64,000 nucleotides of DNA from positions 1-64,000 of the forward strand of contig NZ_JAQPPK010000013.1 in NCBI RefSeq assembly GCF_029952445.1, given 5' to 3'. The notes under the pieces were generated by a model. That model made no database searches. It worked only from the letters and a program-made list of their open reading frames with translations, and was not told the origin of the DNA. Positions 42,569 through 53,420 of the stretch are shown here, piece by piece. Source of the stretch: Paenarthrobacter nitroguajacolicus. GTDB taxonomy: Bacteria; Actinomycetota; Actinomycetes; Actinomycetales; Micrococcaceae. A program made the position numbers and the translations under genes. How positions within the stretch are numbered: position 1 is the stretch's first letter; each line of letters opens with the position of its first letter.

Positions 42569-44752
42569 TCAAGGTGCGCTGGTGAGGATCGCGAGCTCCT
42601 GGGTGGCCCGCGTCATGGCCACGTACCGGTCCACTGCGCCTTCGACGCCTGTGCCGAAACCGTCCGGGTCGATCAGGACCACAAGATCGAACTCCAGACC
42701 CTTGGCCAACTCCGGGGTGAGCCTACTGACCCGGTCCCGCTGTATATCCAAATCCAGGGCGGGCTGGCTGATGACGCACGCCGTTCCTTCACTGTTCGCC
42801 TCAAGCCACGTGTCCAGGATCGCGTCCAGATCCTGCTCCGCACCATGGACCACGGGGATGCCGCTGCTGCGGACGGAGGTAGGTACGTTCGCGTCAGGAA
42901 GGGCGGCACGGATCACCGGCTCGGCTTCCACCATGACCTCTTCGGGGGTGCGGTAGTTGATGCTGAGGCCGGCCAGGGCCACGTTGTCCATGTCCACGCG
43001 GTGCAGCCGTTCATTCCACGACTCCGTGAACCCGTGCCGGGCCTGGGCGCGGTCACCCACCACCGTGAAGCTCTTGGAGGGGCAACGCAACAGCAGCATC
43101 CGCCACTCCGCGTCCGTCAGCTCCTGGGCCTCATCCACCACGATGTGGGCGAACGGTCCGGCCAGGACATCGGGATCCACCGGTTCCACAGCATCTTCGT
43201 CCACGAGCTTGTCCCTCATGTCATCGCCGCGCAGCATGTACATTTCCAGGTTCTCGGAGTCGTCGGCGGCAATGAGGTCATCCACCACCCGGTCCATGAG
43301 TTCACGTTCCGCAGCCAGGGTGGCCGCCCGCCTCCTCCTTCGCATCGAAGCCTCAGGATCGCCAAGGCGCAGCCTCGCCGCATCCAAAAGAGGAAGGTCG
43401 GCGGTGGTCCACGCCTCCGGGTTTTCGCGACGCAGCATGGCCCTCTCGCCGTCGAGCAAATGAGGAGCGCACAACTGGAGGTAAGCCGGAACCCGCCACA
43501 AATCCGCCACCAGCGCCGCATAATCAAGCAAAGGCCACGCCCTGTTGAACGCCGATTGCAGCTCCGCACTCTGGCTCAACGACCTTCGCCGCAAGCCCTC
43601 CGGCACATCATGTTCCTCCAGCTTGTCCGCCAAAATGGCAAGCAACGCATCCCAGACGTCATCCCTGGCCTCGTTGTGCGGCGTTCCCGGTTCCGCGGCG
43701 TCAAAGGCCTCGGCCCAATCGTCGCTGCCAAGCCAGATATCGGCATACGGCGTCTCGACCTCCATGCCCTCCGCTGGCGGCTCTTCGTAGAACCTCACAC
43801 CGCGTTCTATGGCCTTGACCATCTCGACGGACGATTTCAGCCGGGTCACCTCAGGATCACGTTCGACGGCGGCAGCGGCACCTTCGGGGACAAGGTCCCG
43901 CAGGGTGCAGGTCTGCACACCTTCCTCCCCCAGGCTTGGAAGGACATCGGCCACATACGCCAGATACGGCTGGTGCGGACCGACGAACAGGACGTCGCTG
44001 CGCCTGTGATTGTTTCGGTGGCTGAGCCGGGGATCCGAATAGAGCAGATAAGCCGTGCGGTGCAAGGCGACCACGGTCTTACCTGTACCGGGACCGCCGT
44101 CGACCACCAATGCCCCACGCGAGCCGGCGCGAATGATCCTGTCCTGATCGGCCTGGATGGTTCCCAAAACATCACGCATTCGGGGAGATCGGCTGCTCCC
44201 CAGGCTTGCGATAAACGCGGACTGGTCATCAAGCGCGGCGTTTCCTGCCATCCCGTCGGGCGTGAAGACTTCGTCCCAATAGTCCGTCACGCGACCACGG
44301 GTCCAGCGATACCTTCGCCGGCTCTCCAGGCCCATGGGGTTTGCATGCGTAGCTCCGAAGAAGGGTTCGGCAGCGGGCGACCGTCAGTCGATCAGGAGCC
44401 TCTTCCCTTGGCTGTCCGTGAGGCCCAGCCTTCCCACATAGACAGGCTCAGGGTTCCCCACTGTCACCATCCGGCCCAGGCAGAGGTCCAGCCCGAAACG
44501 ACGGAGTGCCCGCAGCCGCGAAGTGAGCCTGTGGATTTCCTGGTCGCGGTCCAGGGCGGCCTGGCCGCGGCCACCGGGTTGCTTGCGGGTTACGTCCAGC
44601 CGGGCCGACAGCTCGGCGATCGATTCGGCCAAGCTTGTGGCAATGGCGTCGAACTGCCGCTCGTCGGAACGGATCAGCTTCGGATTGGCTTTGCGCTCCA
44701 AATGCTCTGGCAAGGCAAAAGCACTTGTTCCAAGGCGATTGATTTCAGGCAT
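42569..44752 (-). pseudogene. helR: helR-like RNA polymerase recycling ATPase interrupted by one in-frame stop
   Basis: HelR is a HelD-type superfamily I ATPase that dislodges stalled or rifamycin-bound RNA polymerase. Two open frames in the same phase cover it. The first 122 residues start at the ATG at 44752 (after GGGAG) and end at a TGA at 44386-44384. The remaining frame continues directly with RSPAAEPFFGATHANPMGL and runs 588 residues from an ATG at 44335. HelR relatives have Trp where the TGA stands (LLID-W-RSPAAEP), so TGG to TGA is the simplest lesion. The ATPase part is intact (GGPGTGKT, HIVVDEAQELTDAEW, LEFDLVVLIDPDGF). The N-terminal part that enters the polymerase secondary channel would be lost. 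Confidence 0.82.
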
Positions 44753-44810
44753 CCCACGACTCCCTTTTTACATTGGTGATGGGGTTCGAGGATCAATTGT
44801 TCGGCACCAG

Positions 44811-44832
44811 GGGGGCCTTGCCGCAAGCCCCC
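44811..44832 (-). promoter_or_regulatory. Rifamycin-associated element (RAE)-like palindrome
   Basis: On the minus strand the 22 bp read GGGGGCTTGCGG and then CAAGGCCCCC. This fits the RAE sequence as I remember it (GGGGCTTGCGGCAAGGCCC), found upstream of rifamycin resistance genes and helR in actinomycetes. It is 59 bp upstream of the helR start and 72 bp upstream of the divergent methyltransferase start. The protein or mechanism acting at RAE is not visible here. Confidence 0.7.
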
Positions 44833-44846
44833 GGGTGGGTTATAAA
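44818..44846 (+). promoter_or_regulatory. Promoter towards the methyltransferase gene overlapping the RAE
   Basis: A -35 TTGCCG (44818-44823) and a -10 TATAAA (44841-44846) are 17 bp apart, with the -35 inside the RAE palindrome. The expected transcription start (about 44,853) lies just before a terminator-like hairpin. This is a candidate RAE-controlled rightward promoter. Confidence 0.55.
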
Positions 44847-44854
44847 TTGAATAT

Positions 44855-44880
44855 GGAAGGGATAATTCCCTTCCTTTTTT
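44855..44880 (+). terminator. Terminator/attenuator hairpin at the very start of the methyltransferase transcript
   Basis: GGAAGGGA (44855-44862) and TCCCTTCC (44867-44874) form an 8-bp stem with a TAAT loop, followed immediately by six T (44875-44880). It lies between the promoter and the methyltransferase start. An open frame of 13 codons from an ATG at 44853 to a TAG at 44894 (MEGIIPFLFCARG) runs through it and could be a leader peptide. Confidence 0.65.
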
Positions 44881-44903
44881 GTGCCCGCGGGTAGGGTGGG
44901 CGG

Positions 44904-45644
44904 ATGCCCCCGGAATTGAGCCCCGCCCAACTCTCAGCGCTGTACGACGTGGAGAACCAATGGGCAGAGGACGACGACTTCTTCCTTGGGTTCGTGAATG
45001 AGTGGCCGAACAGCCGGGTACTGGATCTCGGCTGCGGTACCGGCAGGATCAGCCTGGCGCTGGCTGCCCATGGGCACAGTGTGGTGGGCATCGACCCGAA
45101 TCCCGGTTCCCTGGCGGCCGCCCGAGGAAAGCGTGGCGCGGAAGCTGTCACGTGGGTCGAAGGTACATCGACCCGGATCCCGAAGAGTGAGGTTTTCGAC
45201 GTCGCCATCATGACGGCGCACGTCGCCCAGGCAATTCACGACGACGGCGAATGGTCCCGCACGCTTGCCGACATACACCGGGCGCTGGCACCCGGCGGCC
45301 GTTTGGCCTTCGATTCCCGCGACCCCGCAGCCCGGGCTTGGGAACGTTGGACCCCGACGGCGACGCAGCGCCGACACATCCTTCCCGACGGCACCGCGGT
45401 GGAAACGTGGATGGACAGTCATCAGCCCGCCGCGGGAGTCGTTACCCTCACGGAATACCGCGTCCATGATGAAAGTAGCGTCGAGACAGAGACCTCAGTG
45501 CTTGCGTTCCGCACGGAGGCGCGACTGCGCCAGGATCTGGGCGCAGCGGGATTCACCGTGGAAGGCGTCCACGGAGGCTGGGCCGGCGAAAGCGTGGGCA
45601 GCGGCCAGGGAGAGTTGATCGTCCTGGCCCGCAAACCCCGCTAG
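44904..45644 (+). CDS. Class I SAM-dependent methyltransferase
   Basis: This 246-residue protein has SAM motif [17 protein letters not shown] near 37-52, followed by [11 protein letters not shown] (motif II) and [10 protein letters not shown]. The substrate is unknown. It is divergent from helR and shares the RAE-containing control region, so it may answer to rifamycin or another antibiotic. AGGGTGG lies upstream of the ATG. Its last 4 bp overlap the convergent serS gene. Confidence 0.85.
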   Translation: MPPELSPAQLSALYDVENQWAEDDDFFLGFVNEWPNSRVLDLGCGTGRISLALAAHGHSVVGIDPNPGSLAAARGKRGAEAVTWVEGTSTRIPKSEVFDVAIMTAHVAQAIHDDGEWSRTLADIHRALAPGGRLAFDSRDPAARAWERWTPTATQRRHILPDGTAVETWMDSHQPAAGVVTLTEYRVHDESSVETETSVLAFRTEARLRQDLGAAGFTVEGVHGGWAGESVGSGQGELIVLARKPR

Positions 45645-46921
45645 AGAACCGGCAAAACCTCAAGGCCGCCAAGGTACTTCTGCAGTGCCTTGGGAACGTT
45701 GACGGAGCCATCCGGGTTCTGGTGGTGCTCGAGGATGGCCACGATCCAGCGCGTGGTGGCCAGGGTGCCGTTCAGCGTTGCTACTGCACGGGTGCCCTTG
45801 GCAACACCTTCTTCGTTGACCACGCGTTCGCGGATGTTGAGGCGGCGCGCCTGGAAGGTGGTGCAGTTGGAGGTCGATGTGAGCTCGCGGTAGGCGTTCT
45901 GGGTGGGAACCCACGCTTCGCAGTCGAACTTGCGGGCTGCGGACATGCCAAGATCGCCGGCCGCGGTGTCAATGACGCGGTAGGGAAGCTCGCACTTGGC
46001 CAGCATCTCCTCTTCCCAGGCGAGCAGGCGCTCGTGTTCGGCAGCAGCTTCTTCAACTGTGGTGTAGATGAACATCTCCACCTTGTTGAACTGGTGCACG
46101 CGGATGATGCCGCGGGTGTCCTTGCCGTGCGAGCCGGCCTCGCGGCGGTAGCAGGAGCTTTGTCCGGCGTAGCGGATGGGACCGGTGGAGAGATCCAGGA
46201 TTTCATCGGCGTGGTAGCCCGCGAGAGCCACCTCCGAGGTTCCCACAAGGTAAAGATCGTCTTCAGCGAGACGGTAGATCTCGGCGTCGTGCTTCACATC
46301 GAAACCGGTGCCCTGCATGGTCTCGGGACGTACCAAAGTGGGCGTGATCATGGGCACGAAGCCGGCGTCGATGGCCTGTTCCATGGCCATCTGCAGCAGC
46401 GCCATTTCCAACCGGGCGCCCACGCCGCGGAGGAAGTAAAAGCGTGAGCCGGAGACCTTGGCGCCGCGCTCCATGTCGATCGCACCGATCAATTCGCCGA
46501 TTTCCAGGTGGTCCTTGGGCTCAAAATCCGTGAACTCCCGCGGCGTCCCCACGGTCTTGACCACAACATAGTCGTCTTCGCCGCCTTCCGGAACACCGTC
46601 AACAACGAGGTTGGGAATAACGCGCAGCAATTCGTCCTGCTTGGCCTGTGCAGCTGTGGCCTCGGCGGACGCAGCCTTCACCGAATTGGCCAGTTCTTTG
46701 ACCTCGGCAAGCAGGGCCTGCTTCTCCTCGCCCTTGGCCTGGGCCACCTTTTTGCCGAACGCGTTCTGCTCTGCGCGCAGGGTCTCGTGGCGGATCAGCG
46801 CAGCACGGCGGTCGGAGTCAGCGGAGATGATCGCGTCCACGACGGACTCGTCGGCGCCACGGGCGCGCTGGCTGGCACGGAACTTGTCCGGATTTTCGCT
46901 GAGGTCTTTTACGTCGATCAC
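45641..46921 (-). CDS. serS: Seryl-tRNA synthetase
   Basis: SerS charges tRNA-Ser. The 426-residue product has the N-terminal coiled-coil arm (about 30-105, with [20 protein letters not shown]) and class II motif 2 ([20 protein letters not shown]). Motif 3 is [20 protein letters not shown]. The GTG at 46921 gives the standard N-terminus (M)IDVKDL. There is no ribosome site. A -10-like TACTCT ends 6 nt before the GTG, so the mRNA is probably leaderless. No T-box is present. Confidence 0.95.
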   Translation of the reverse strand: MIDVKDLSENPDKFRASQRARGADESVVDAIISADSDRRAALIRHETLRAEQNAFGKKVAQAKGEEKQALLAEVKELANSVKAASAEATAAQAKQDELLRVIPNLVVDGVPEGGEDDYVVVKTVGTPREFTDFEPKDHLEIGELIGAIDMERGAKVSGSRFYFLRGVGARLEMALLQMAMEQAIDAGFVPMITPTLVRPETMQGTGFDVKHDAEIYRLAEDDLYLVGTSEVALAGYHADEILDLSTGPIRYAGQSSCYRREAGSHGKDTRGIIRVHQFNKVEMFIYTTVEEAAAEHERLLAWEEEMLAKCELPYRVIDTAAGDLGMSAARKFDCEAWVPTQNAYRELTSTSNCTTFQARRLNIRERVVNEEGVAKGTRAVATLNGTLATTRWIVAILEHHQNPDGSVNVPKALQKYLGGLEVLPVL

Positions 46922-46953
46922 CAGACAAGAGTATCGAATAGTGTTGGAGCACA

Positions 46954-48015
46954 ATGAACGACTGGATCCTGTATGTGATTCTTGCTGGGGGCGTGGCATT
47001 TGCCGTCTCGAGCTGGTGGGGCGTGCGCCGATTGAAAGCACGGCACATCAGGAGCGCGGTGCGGGAGGACTCCCATAAGCCAGTCCCTGGAGATCAGAGG
47101 GTCGCCGTGATCCTCAATCCCGTGAAAAACAACGCCGCGGTAGCCCGCCAGGCAATCATTGAAGCGTGCGATCTTGCAGGCTGGGACGCGCCGAAGTTCT
47201 TCGAGACCACCGTGGAAGATCCCGGTTACGGCCAGTCGCGCCAGGCTTTGGCGTACGGGGCCGACGTCGTTCTGGCGTGCGGTGGCGACGGTACGGTGCG
47301 CGTTGTGGCTGAGTCGCTGGCGCACAAGAACGTAGCCATGGGCCTGGTCCCGCTGGGCACTGGAAACCTCCTGGCCCGCAACGTGGACCTGGATGTCACG
47401 AACCTTGCCGATTGCATCCAGACAGCACTGTTCGGCCACCAGCGCTACATCGACACCGCCACCATGGGGATTGAGAACGACACCACTGGAACCACCGAGG
47501 AACACACTTTCCTGGTCATCGCAGGCATGGGCCTGGACGCCGAGGTTGTTGGCGATACCAAGGAAGACCTCAAGAAGAGCGTTGGCTGGCTCGCCTACAC
47601 GGAGGCCGGTGTCCGGCACCTGCCTGGCCGGCGGAAGCGCGTCACGATCACCATGGATGACCAGCCCGAGCAGGCGCGGAAGATCCGCAGCGTCCTGTTC
47701 GCCAACTGTGGCCTGATTCCCGGCGGCATCGACTTTATCCCGCAGGCGATGATCGACGACGGGATGCTGGACATCGTGGTGATGAGCCCCCGCAGCGCGT
47801 TCGGCTGGCTCGCGATGTACGCGAAGATCCTGTTCAAGCACAACAGGAACCTGCCCATGATGAGCTTTTACCGGTCCGGAAAAGTGGTAATCCGCAGCCA
47901 AGAACCGATGGCGACACAGCTCGACGGCGATCCGTCAGGTGAAGCGACAACGGTCACCGTACAGGTGGAGCCAGGGTCCCTTTTGGTCCGGGTCCCGAAG
48001 GCGAAGACCGCCTAA
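46954..48015 (+). CDS. Diacylglycerol kinase-family lipid kinase
   Basis: The 353-residue product has a short N-terminal membrane helix ([18 protein letters not shown]) and a DAGK catalytic domain. [10 protein letters not shown] near 52 and [17 protein letters not shown] near 108 are the ATP-site motifs, and [12 protein letters not shown] follows. These enzymes phosphorylate membrane lipids such as diacylglycerol. TTGGAG precedes the ATG. It is divergent from serS by only 32 bp. Confidence 0.88.
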   Translation: MNDWILYVILAGGVAFAVSSWWGVRRLKARHIRSAVREDSHKPVPGDQRVAVILNPVKNNAAVARQAIIEACDLAGWDAPKFFETTVEDPGYGQSRQALAYGADVVLACGGDGTVRVVAESLAHKNVAMGLVPLGTGNLLARNVDLDVTNLADCIQTALFGHQRYIDTATMGIENDTTGTTEEHTFLVIAGMGLDAEVVGDTKEDLKKSVGWLAYTEAGVRHLPGRRKRVTITMDDQPEQARKIRSVLFANCGLIPGGIDFIPQAMIDDGMLDIVVMSPRSAFGWLAMYAKILFKHNRNLPMMSFYRSGKVVIRSQEPMATQLDGDPSGEATTVTVQVEPGSLLVRVPKAKTA

Positions 48016-48242
48016 ACCGAGCCGGCGTCCGGCTTTGCAGCGTTCTTTTCGGCTTCCTCGGTTGCAGCCTTGGCGGCTGCGCGCGCCTCGGCCTGCTCCT
48101 TGATCATGGCTTGTTCTTCTTCAAAGCGCAGCCGGTCTGCCCGATCGGCTTCATCGCCATTCCAGTCGTCCTGGTTTTCGCCTGTGGGCTTCGGATTGAC
48201 GATCATGCCCTGGCCGTCTTTGTCATCCCGGTGTACAGACAT
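48012..48242 (-). CDS. Small charged hypothetical protein
   Basis: This is a 76-residue, very hydrophilic protein with a strongly charged central helix (DEADRADRLRFEEEQAMIKE) and an Ala/Lys-rich end. AAGGAG lies 6 nt before the ATG at 48242, so it is likely translated. No domain is recognised. It is convergent with the lipid kinase (4-bp overlap) and follows pheA in the same direction after about 106 bp. Confidence 0.6.
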   Translation of the reverse strand: MSVHRDDKDGQGMIVNPKPTGENQDDWNGDEADRADRLRFEEEQAMIKEQAEARAAAKAATEEAEKNAAKPDAGSV

Positions 48243-48348
48243 GACCGCTCCTTTCGTTGACGCATTCATCCATCGTTTGTGGATCAAGCAAGCATACGCA
48301 CAGAAGCATTCATGCGAAAGTAGCCCCGCCCTGCCCTGTGGACAGCGG

Positions 48349-49281
48349 CTATCGGCCCTTCAGGATCCCGTCCACCCAAGCATGTGCCGAGGCGAAAGCG
48401 GCGTCCGAGGTGTGCGGAGCAACCACGGCCGGCTGCTTATCGGCACGGGCGTAGGAGCCGAGGAAACGCGTTGCGGGGCTGATCCGGTGCAAGCCCGCCA
48501 GTGCGTCGGCAACGCGGGAATCGGTGGCGTGGCCATCGGCATCGATGCTGAAGAAATAGTGGCCGAGGTACTGTCCGGTGGGCCGCGATTCGATGCGGCT
48601 GAGGTTCACGCCCCGGGACGCGAACTGGTCCAGGATCTCCATGAGTGCGCCCGGGTGGTCCTCGGGCAGCGGAACAACAACCGTGGTCTTGTCGGCACCC
48701 GTGCGTTCCGGCAACGTGCCCGGACGGCCCACCAGGATGAATCGGGTGACGGCGTCAGGATTGTCGCCGATATCCTCGGCCAGGACGTTGAGCCCTGCCT
48801 GTCCCGCGGCCACCAAGGGACCGCAGATGGCGGCCTCGTAAGGGGCGTCCTCGTCCAGGAGTCCCATGGCTGCTGCCGCCGTGGATGAGCCCGGAACGTA
48901 GTCCACTCCGGGCAAGTGGGCGTCAATCCACAACCGGCACTGCGCCCAGGCATGGCCGTGCGTAGAGATGCGTTTGATGTCGGAAAGCCCGACGCCGGGA
49001 CGCGCCACAAGCACGAAGGTGATGGGCACCAGGGCCTCACGGAGGATCCGCAGCTCCTGGCCCGTGGCGATCGCATCCAGAGTGGCAGTAACCCCGCCCT
49101 CCACCGAGTTTTCGATGGGAACCATGGCGGCGTCTGCCTCACCGAGACGGACCCGCTCCAACGCCGTATTGACGTTGGAGCAGGGAATGCGGCGTGCATC
49201 AGCAGCACCCGGAACCTGCAGGAGGGCCGCTTCGGTGAACGTGCCTTCAGGTCCGAGGAAGGTATAGGTGGCTGCTGACAT
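48349..49281 (-). CDS. pheA: Prephenate dehydratase
   Basis: This enzyme makes phenylpyruvate from prephenate for phenylalanine. In this 310-residue protein the N-terminus is TYTFLGPEGTFTEAAL, and IENSVEGGV and AVTRFILVGR (the TRF motif with the catalytic Thr) are present. It is followed by an ACT domain with GALMEILDQFASRGVNLSRI and ESRP, which binds Phe for feedback control. It is a monofunctional enzyme, as is usual in actinobacteria. A rhodanese gene lies 36 bp upstream. Confidence 0.95.
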   Translation of the reverse strand: MSAATYTFLGPEGTFTEAALLQVPGAADARRIPCSNVNTALERVRLGEADAAMVPIENSVEGGVTATLDAIATGQELRILREALVPITFVLVARPGVGLSDIKRISTHGHAWAQCRLWIDAHLPGVDYVPGSSTAAAAMGLLDEDAPYEAAICGPLVAAGQAGLNVLAEDIGDNPDAVTRFILVGRPGTLPERTGADKTTVVVPLPEDHPGALMEILDQFASRGVNLSRIESRPTGQYLGHYFFSIDADGHATDSRVADALAGLHRISPATRFLGSYARADKQPAVVAPHTSDAAFASAHAWVDGILKGR

Positions 49282-49317
49282 CGAGTATTCCTTGCTGGTT
49301 ATATACGTGGATTGGAG

Positions 49318-49644
49318 CTACAGGACAACCGGCTTGAGGCCGTTGTCGGAGACCATCGGCTTGCCCGCTTCAAACCACATGTCCATGCCCCCGGCCACGT
49401 TCACGGCCGAGTAGCCCTGGCCCACCAGCCACTGGACCGCACGGAACGAGCGGCCACCGGTGCGGCAGATAACGAAGAAGTCCTCGTCCGGATCAAGCTC
49501 GTCCAGGCGCGCGGGGAGTTGATCCATGGGGATGTGCCGTGCGCCTTCAGCGTGACCGGCCACCCACTCGTAGTCTTCGCGGACGTCCAGGATGCTGGCG
49601 TCGGCCGGAATGTCGCCCACAGGCACGGTATCGAAGTCGCTCAT
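49318..49644 (-). CDS. Rhodanese-like single-domain protein
   Basis: This 108-residue rhodanese domain has ASILDVREDYEWVAGHAEGA, and VICRTGGRS contains the candidate catalytic Cys. It probably moves sulfane sulfur or serves in redox signalling. The last residues are VSDNGLKPVVL. The start at 49644 follows GGAAGGATCCACC. It is likely co-transcribed with pheA. Confidence 0.85.
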   Translation of the reverse strand: MSDFDTVPVGDIPADASILDVREDYEWVAGHAEGARHIPMDQLPARLDELDPDEDFFVICRTGGRSFRAVQWLVGQGYSAVNVAGGMDMWFEAGKPMVSDNGLKPVVL

Positions 49645-49797
49645 GGTGGATCCTTCCCATCGATTAAGGTCAGCATCCAGCCTAGTCGCAGGAAGTTGCC
49701 GCGGTAACGCGGCGGGAGGCCTCGCTTGCGCCCGGGAGCCATGGCGTTAAGACTGGGTTCCAAGCACATTCCCGAGAACAGCTTCTAGGAGCACCCC

Positions 49798-50325
49798 ATG
49801 GCTGCTGGGCAACCCACGATCCTGGCTACATCCGGCGGTTACAAGCCGGGCGAAAGGACCAGGATCGAGTTCAACCACCTGATGCACTACGCCGTGGAAC
49901 TGTCCGGAGTAACCGGCCGTGCACCAAAGGTGACACACATCGGCACGGCGTCCGGGGACCAGCGTTGGTGGGCTGCGGAAATGGACCAGGCCGCACGCAT
50001 TGCCGGGTTCGACTTCAGCCACCTCAACCTCTTCACCATGCCAAACATCGAGGATCCCGAAGCCCACCTTCTGGAGCAGGACGTGGTGTGGGTCAACGGC
50101 GGCTCGGTGGTGAACCTGCTGGCCGTTTGGCGCGCCCACGGGCTGGACCGGATCCTGCGCAAAGCCTGGGAGGGTGGCGTGGGGCTGGTTTACCGGGGCA
50201 CGGAACTGGTGGAAGTGGTCTCCGAGATCAAGAACAAGGCCGCCTTCCGAGTGACTCCAGGTGCCGGCGAGAGCGTGGATGCTGTTGCCGTGGAAGAGCG
50301 GTTGGAGTCACGTTTCCTTGGCTGA
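49798..50325 (+). pseudogene. Peptidase E (S51 family) with internal in-frame deletion of the catalytic region
   Basis: The frame is open for 175 residues, while intact members are about 240-250. The N-terminal 125 residues look normal (ILATSGGYKPGERTRIEFNH and DVVWVNGGSVVNLL). After ILRKAWEGGV the protein jumps directly to GLVYRGTELVEVV, which normally comes about 65-70 residues later. The missing part contains the nucleophile Ser (G-x-SAGS) and the following His region. A short GGCGTG microhomology fits a deletion at 50,172-50,182. TAGGAGCACCCC precedes the ATG, so a protein may still be made, but it should be inactive. Confidence 0.75.
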
Positions 50326-51784
50326 TCCTTCAAGGCAGGCTGATCCTTCAACGCAGGAGCTCTCCCGGCTGACCGCCGTCCAGCTCCGCGATGCCCTGGC
50401 CTCCGGGGAACTCTCGGCCCGCGAGGCAGCGGAGCATTTCGTGTCCGCGATCGAGGACCGAAACCAGAGACTTGGCGCCTTCGTCACAGTCACTGCCGAT
50501 CAAGCTCTACTCGATGCCAAAGCCGCCGATGCCCTCCATGCCCGACTGCTCCGGGAAGGGCGCCTGGAACAGCTGCCCCTGCTGCACGGCCTGCCCACTG
50601 CCTTCAAGGACCTCACGGACGTCGCCGGCGTCCCGACGACCCACGGCAGCGCAGCGTTGGAACACAAACCGGCACCGGAGGACGGAGCCCTCGCCGCAAC
50701 CCTGAAGGCGCAGGGCGTGATCTCGTTGGGCAAGACCCAGGTGCCGGAATTCGGGCTGACGGCCTACAGCGAAAACCGCGTTGCACCGCCGTCGCGCAAT
50801 CCGCACGCACCTGGACGAAGCTCCGGCGGCTCCTCGGGAGGCAGCGCGGCGGCTGTCGCCGCTGGGCTCGTCCCCTTCGCTCCCGGGACCGACGGCGGCG
50901 GGTCAATCCGGATACCTGCGGGCGCCTGCGGACTGCTTGGGCTCAAGCCGGGTCGGGGTGTGGTGCCTTCCGGTACAAGCGCCGGCGATACCGCAAAGTT
51001 GGTGGTCGCCGGACCACTCGCACGCAACGCTGCCGACGCTGCGCTGCTCATGGACGGGCTGGTCCCCCGGAGCCAAGCGCCCGACGGCGGATTCCTCGCC
51101 AATGTTGGGCGGGCGCCGGATCCCATGCGAATCGGTGTGAGCCTGGACAGTCCATGGACCGGTGCCTACCCTTTTGAGATCGAACAGGAAGCACTGGACG
51201 CCCTTGAACTGGGGGCAAAGCTACTGGAACAGGCCGGCCACAGCGTAGGTGAAGCGGACATCCGCTATGACAACCGCTATCCGGAAGCGTTCACCGCGGC
51301 CTGGACTGCCGGCGTCGGAAGTGCCCGGATAGCACCCCAACGCGAGCCCCTGCTGACGCCACTGACCAGGACATTCAGGCGCCGGGCGCAACAGCGCAGT
51401 GCGCTGAAGGTCAGTGAGGCCTTGGGATTCCTGCGGCAGTTCGAACATGACACGATCGCCCAATATGCGGAGTGGGACCTCATCCTGATGCCCACCCTGG
51501 CGCAAACGCCCCGGCCTATCGGCTGGTTCACGGGCGGAGGGCACAGCGGCGAGCCGTGGCCGAGCGAGTGGGCGGGCGACGCGGACGAGGATTACAAACG
51601 GCAATGCCAGTACGCCCCGTGGTCGTCCATGGTCAACGTGTGCGGGCAGCCCGCCATCAGCATTCCCGTTCACAGGACGGCCACCGGCTTGCCCATGGGA
51701 ATCCAGCTCATTGGCCCAGCGGGTTCCGAGCTGAAACTCCTGCAGCTGGCCGGCTCTTTGGAACCCGCGATTGCGCCTGTCTAG
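50318..51784 (+). CDS. Amidase of the amidase-signature family
   Basis: The 488-residue product has the Ser-Ser-Lys catalytic set: AFKDL (Lys), [18 protein letters not shown] (the cis-Ser and signature) and [13 protein letters not shown] (nucleophile Ser). It hydrolyses carboxamides; the substrate is unknown, and several family members act on amino acid or aryl amides. The TTG at 50318 overlaps the truncated peptidase gene and follows GGAG; an upstream GTG is possible. The family's GatA-like role is unlikely without gatB/C. Confidence 0.87.
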   Translation: MADPSRQADPSTQELSRLTAVQLRDALASGELSAREAAEHFVSAIEDRNQRLGAFVTVTADQALLDAKAADALHARLLREGRLEQLPLLHGLPTAFKDLTDVAGVPTTHGSAALEHKPAPEDGALAATLKAQGVISLGKTQVPEFGLTAYSENRVAPPSRNPHAPGRSSGGSSGGSAAAVAAGLVPFAPGTDGGGSIRIPAGACGLLGLKPGRGVVPSGTSAGDTAKLVVAGPLARNAADAALLMDGLVPRSQAPDGGFLANVGRAPDPMRIGVSLDSPWTGAYPFEIEQEALDALELGAKLLEQAGHSVGEADIRYDNRYPEAFTAAWTAGVGSARIAPQREPLLTPLTRTFRRRAQQRSALKVSEALGFLRQFEHDTIAQYAEWDLILMPTLAQTPRPIGWFTGGGHSGEPWPSEWAGDADEDYKRQCQYAPWSSMVNVCGQPAISIPVHRTATGLPMGIQLIGPAGSELKLLQLAGSLEPAIAPV

Positions 51785-51855
51785 CATACGGATAGTGGTT
51801 GCCTGAGGCATTGATCGATGTGACAATGCCCGCAGTCAGTGCCAGCATTAAGAAA

Positions 51856-53325
<1,470 letters not shown>

Positions 53326-53356
53326 GGCCATCGCCCAACGACGGCAGCATTGAACA

Positions 53357-53413
53357 ACGACGACGCCCCTTGCGTCAGGCGGGCATCCCACCTGACGCAA
53401 GGGGCGTCGTCGT
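53357..53413. terminator. Strong bidirectional terminator between the POT transporter and the DUF4190 gene
   Basis: Positions 53357-53379 and 53391-53413 are perfect 23-bp complements with an 11-nt loop. They lie between two convergent stop codons. On the plus strand GCGTTTGTC follows, so the T run is weak. The long GC-rich stem should still stop transcription from both sides. Confidence 0.7.
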
Positions 53414-53420
53414 GCGTTTG

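Noticed and set aside
42845-44779. Long plus-strand open frame (644 codons) opposite helR
   Set aside because: Low-complexity composition typical of an antisense frame; the helR reading is well supported on the other strand.
46922-46953. T-box riboswitch before serS
   Set aside because: Only 32 bp separate serS from the divergent gene; there is no room for a T-box and no specifier stem.
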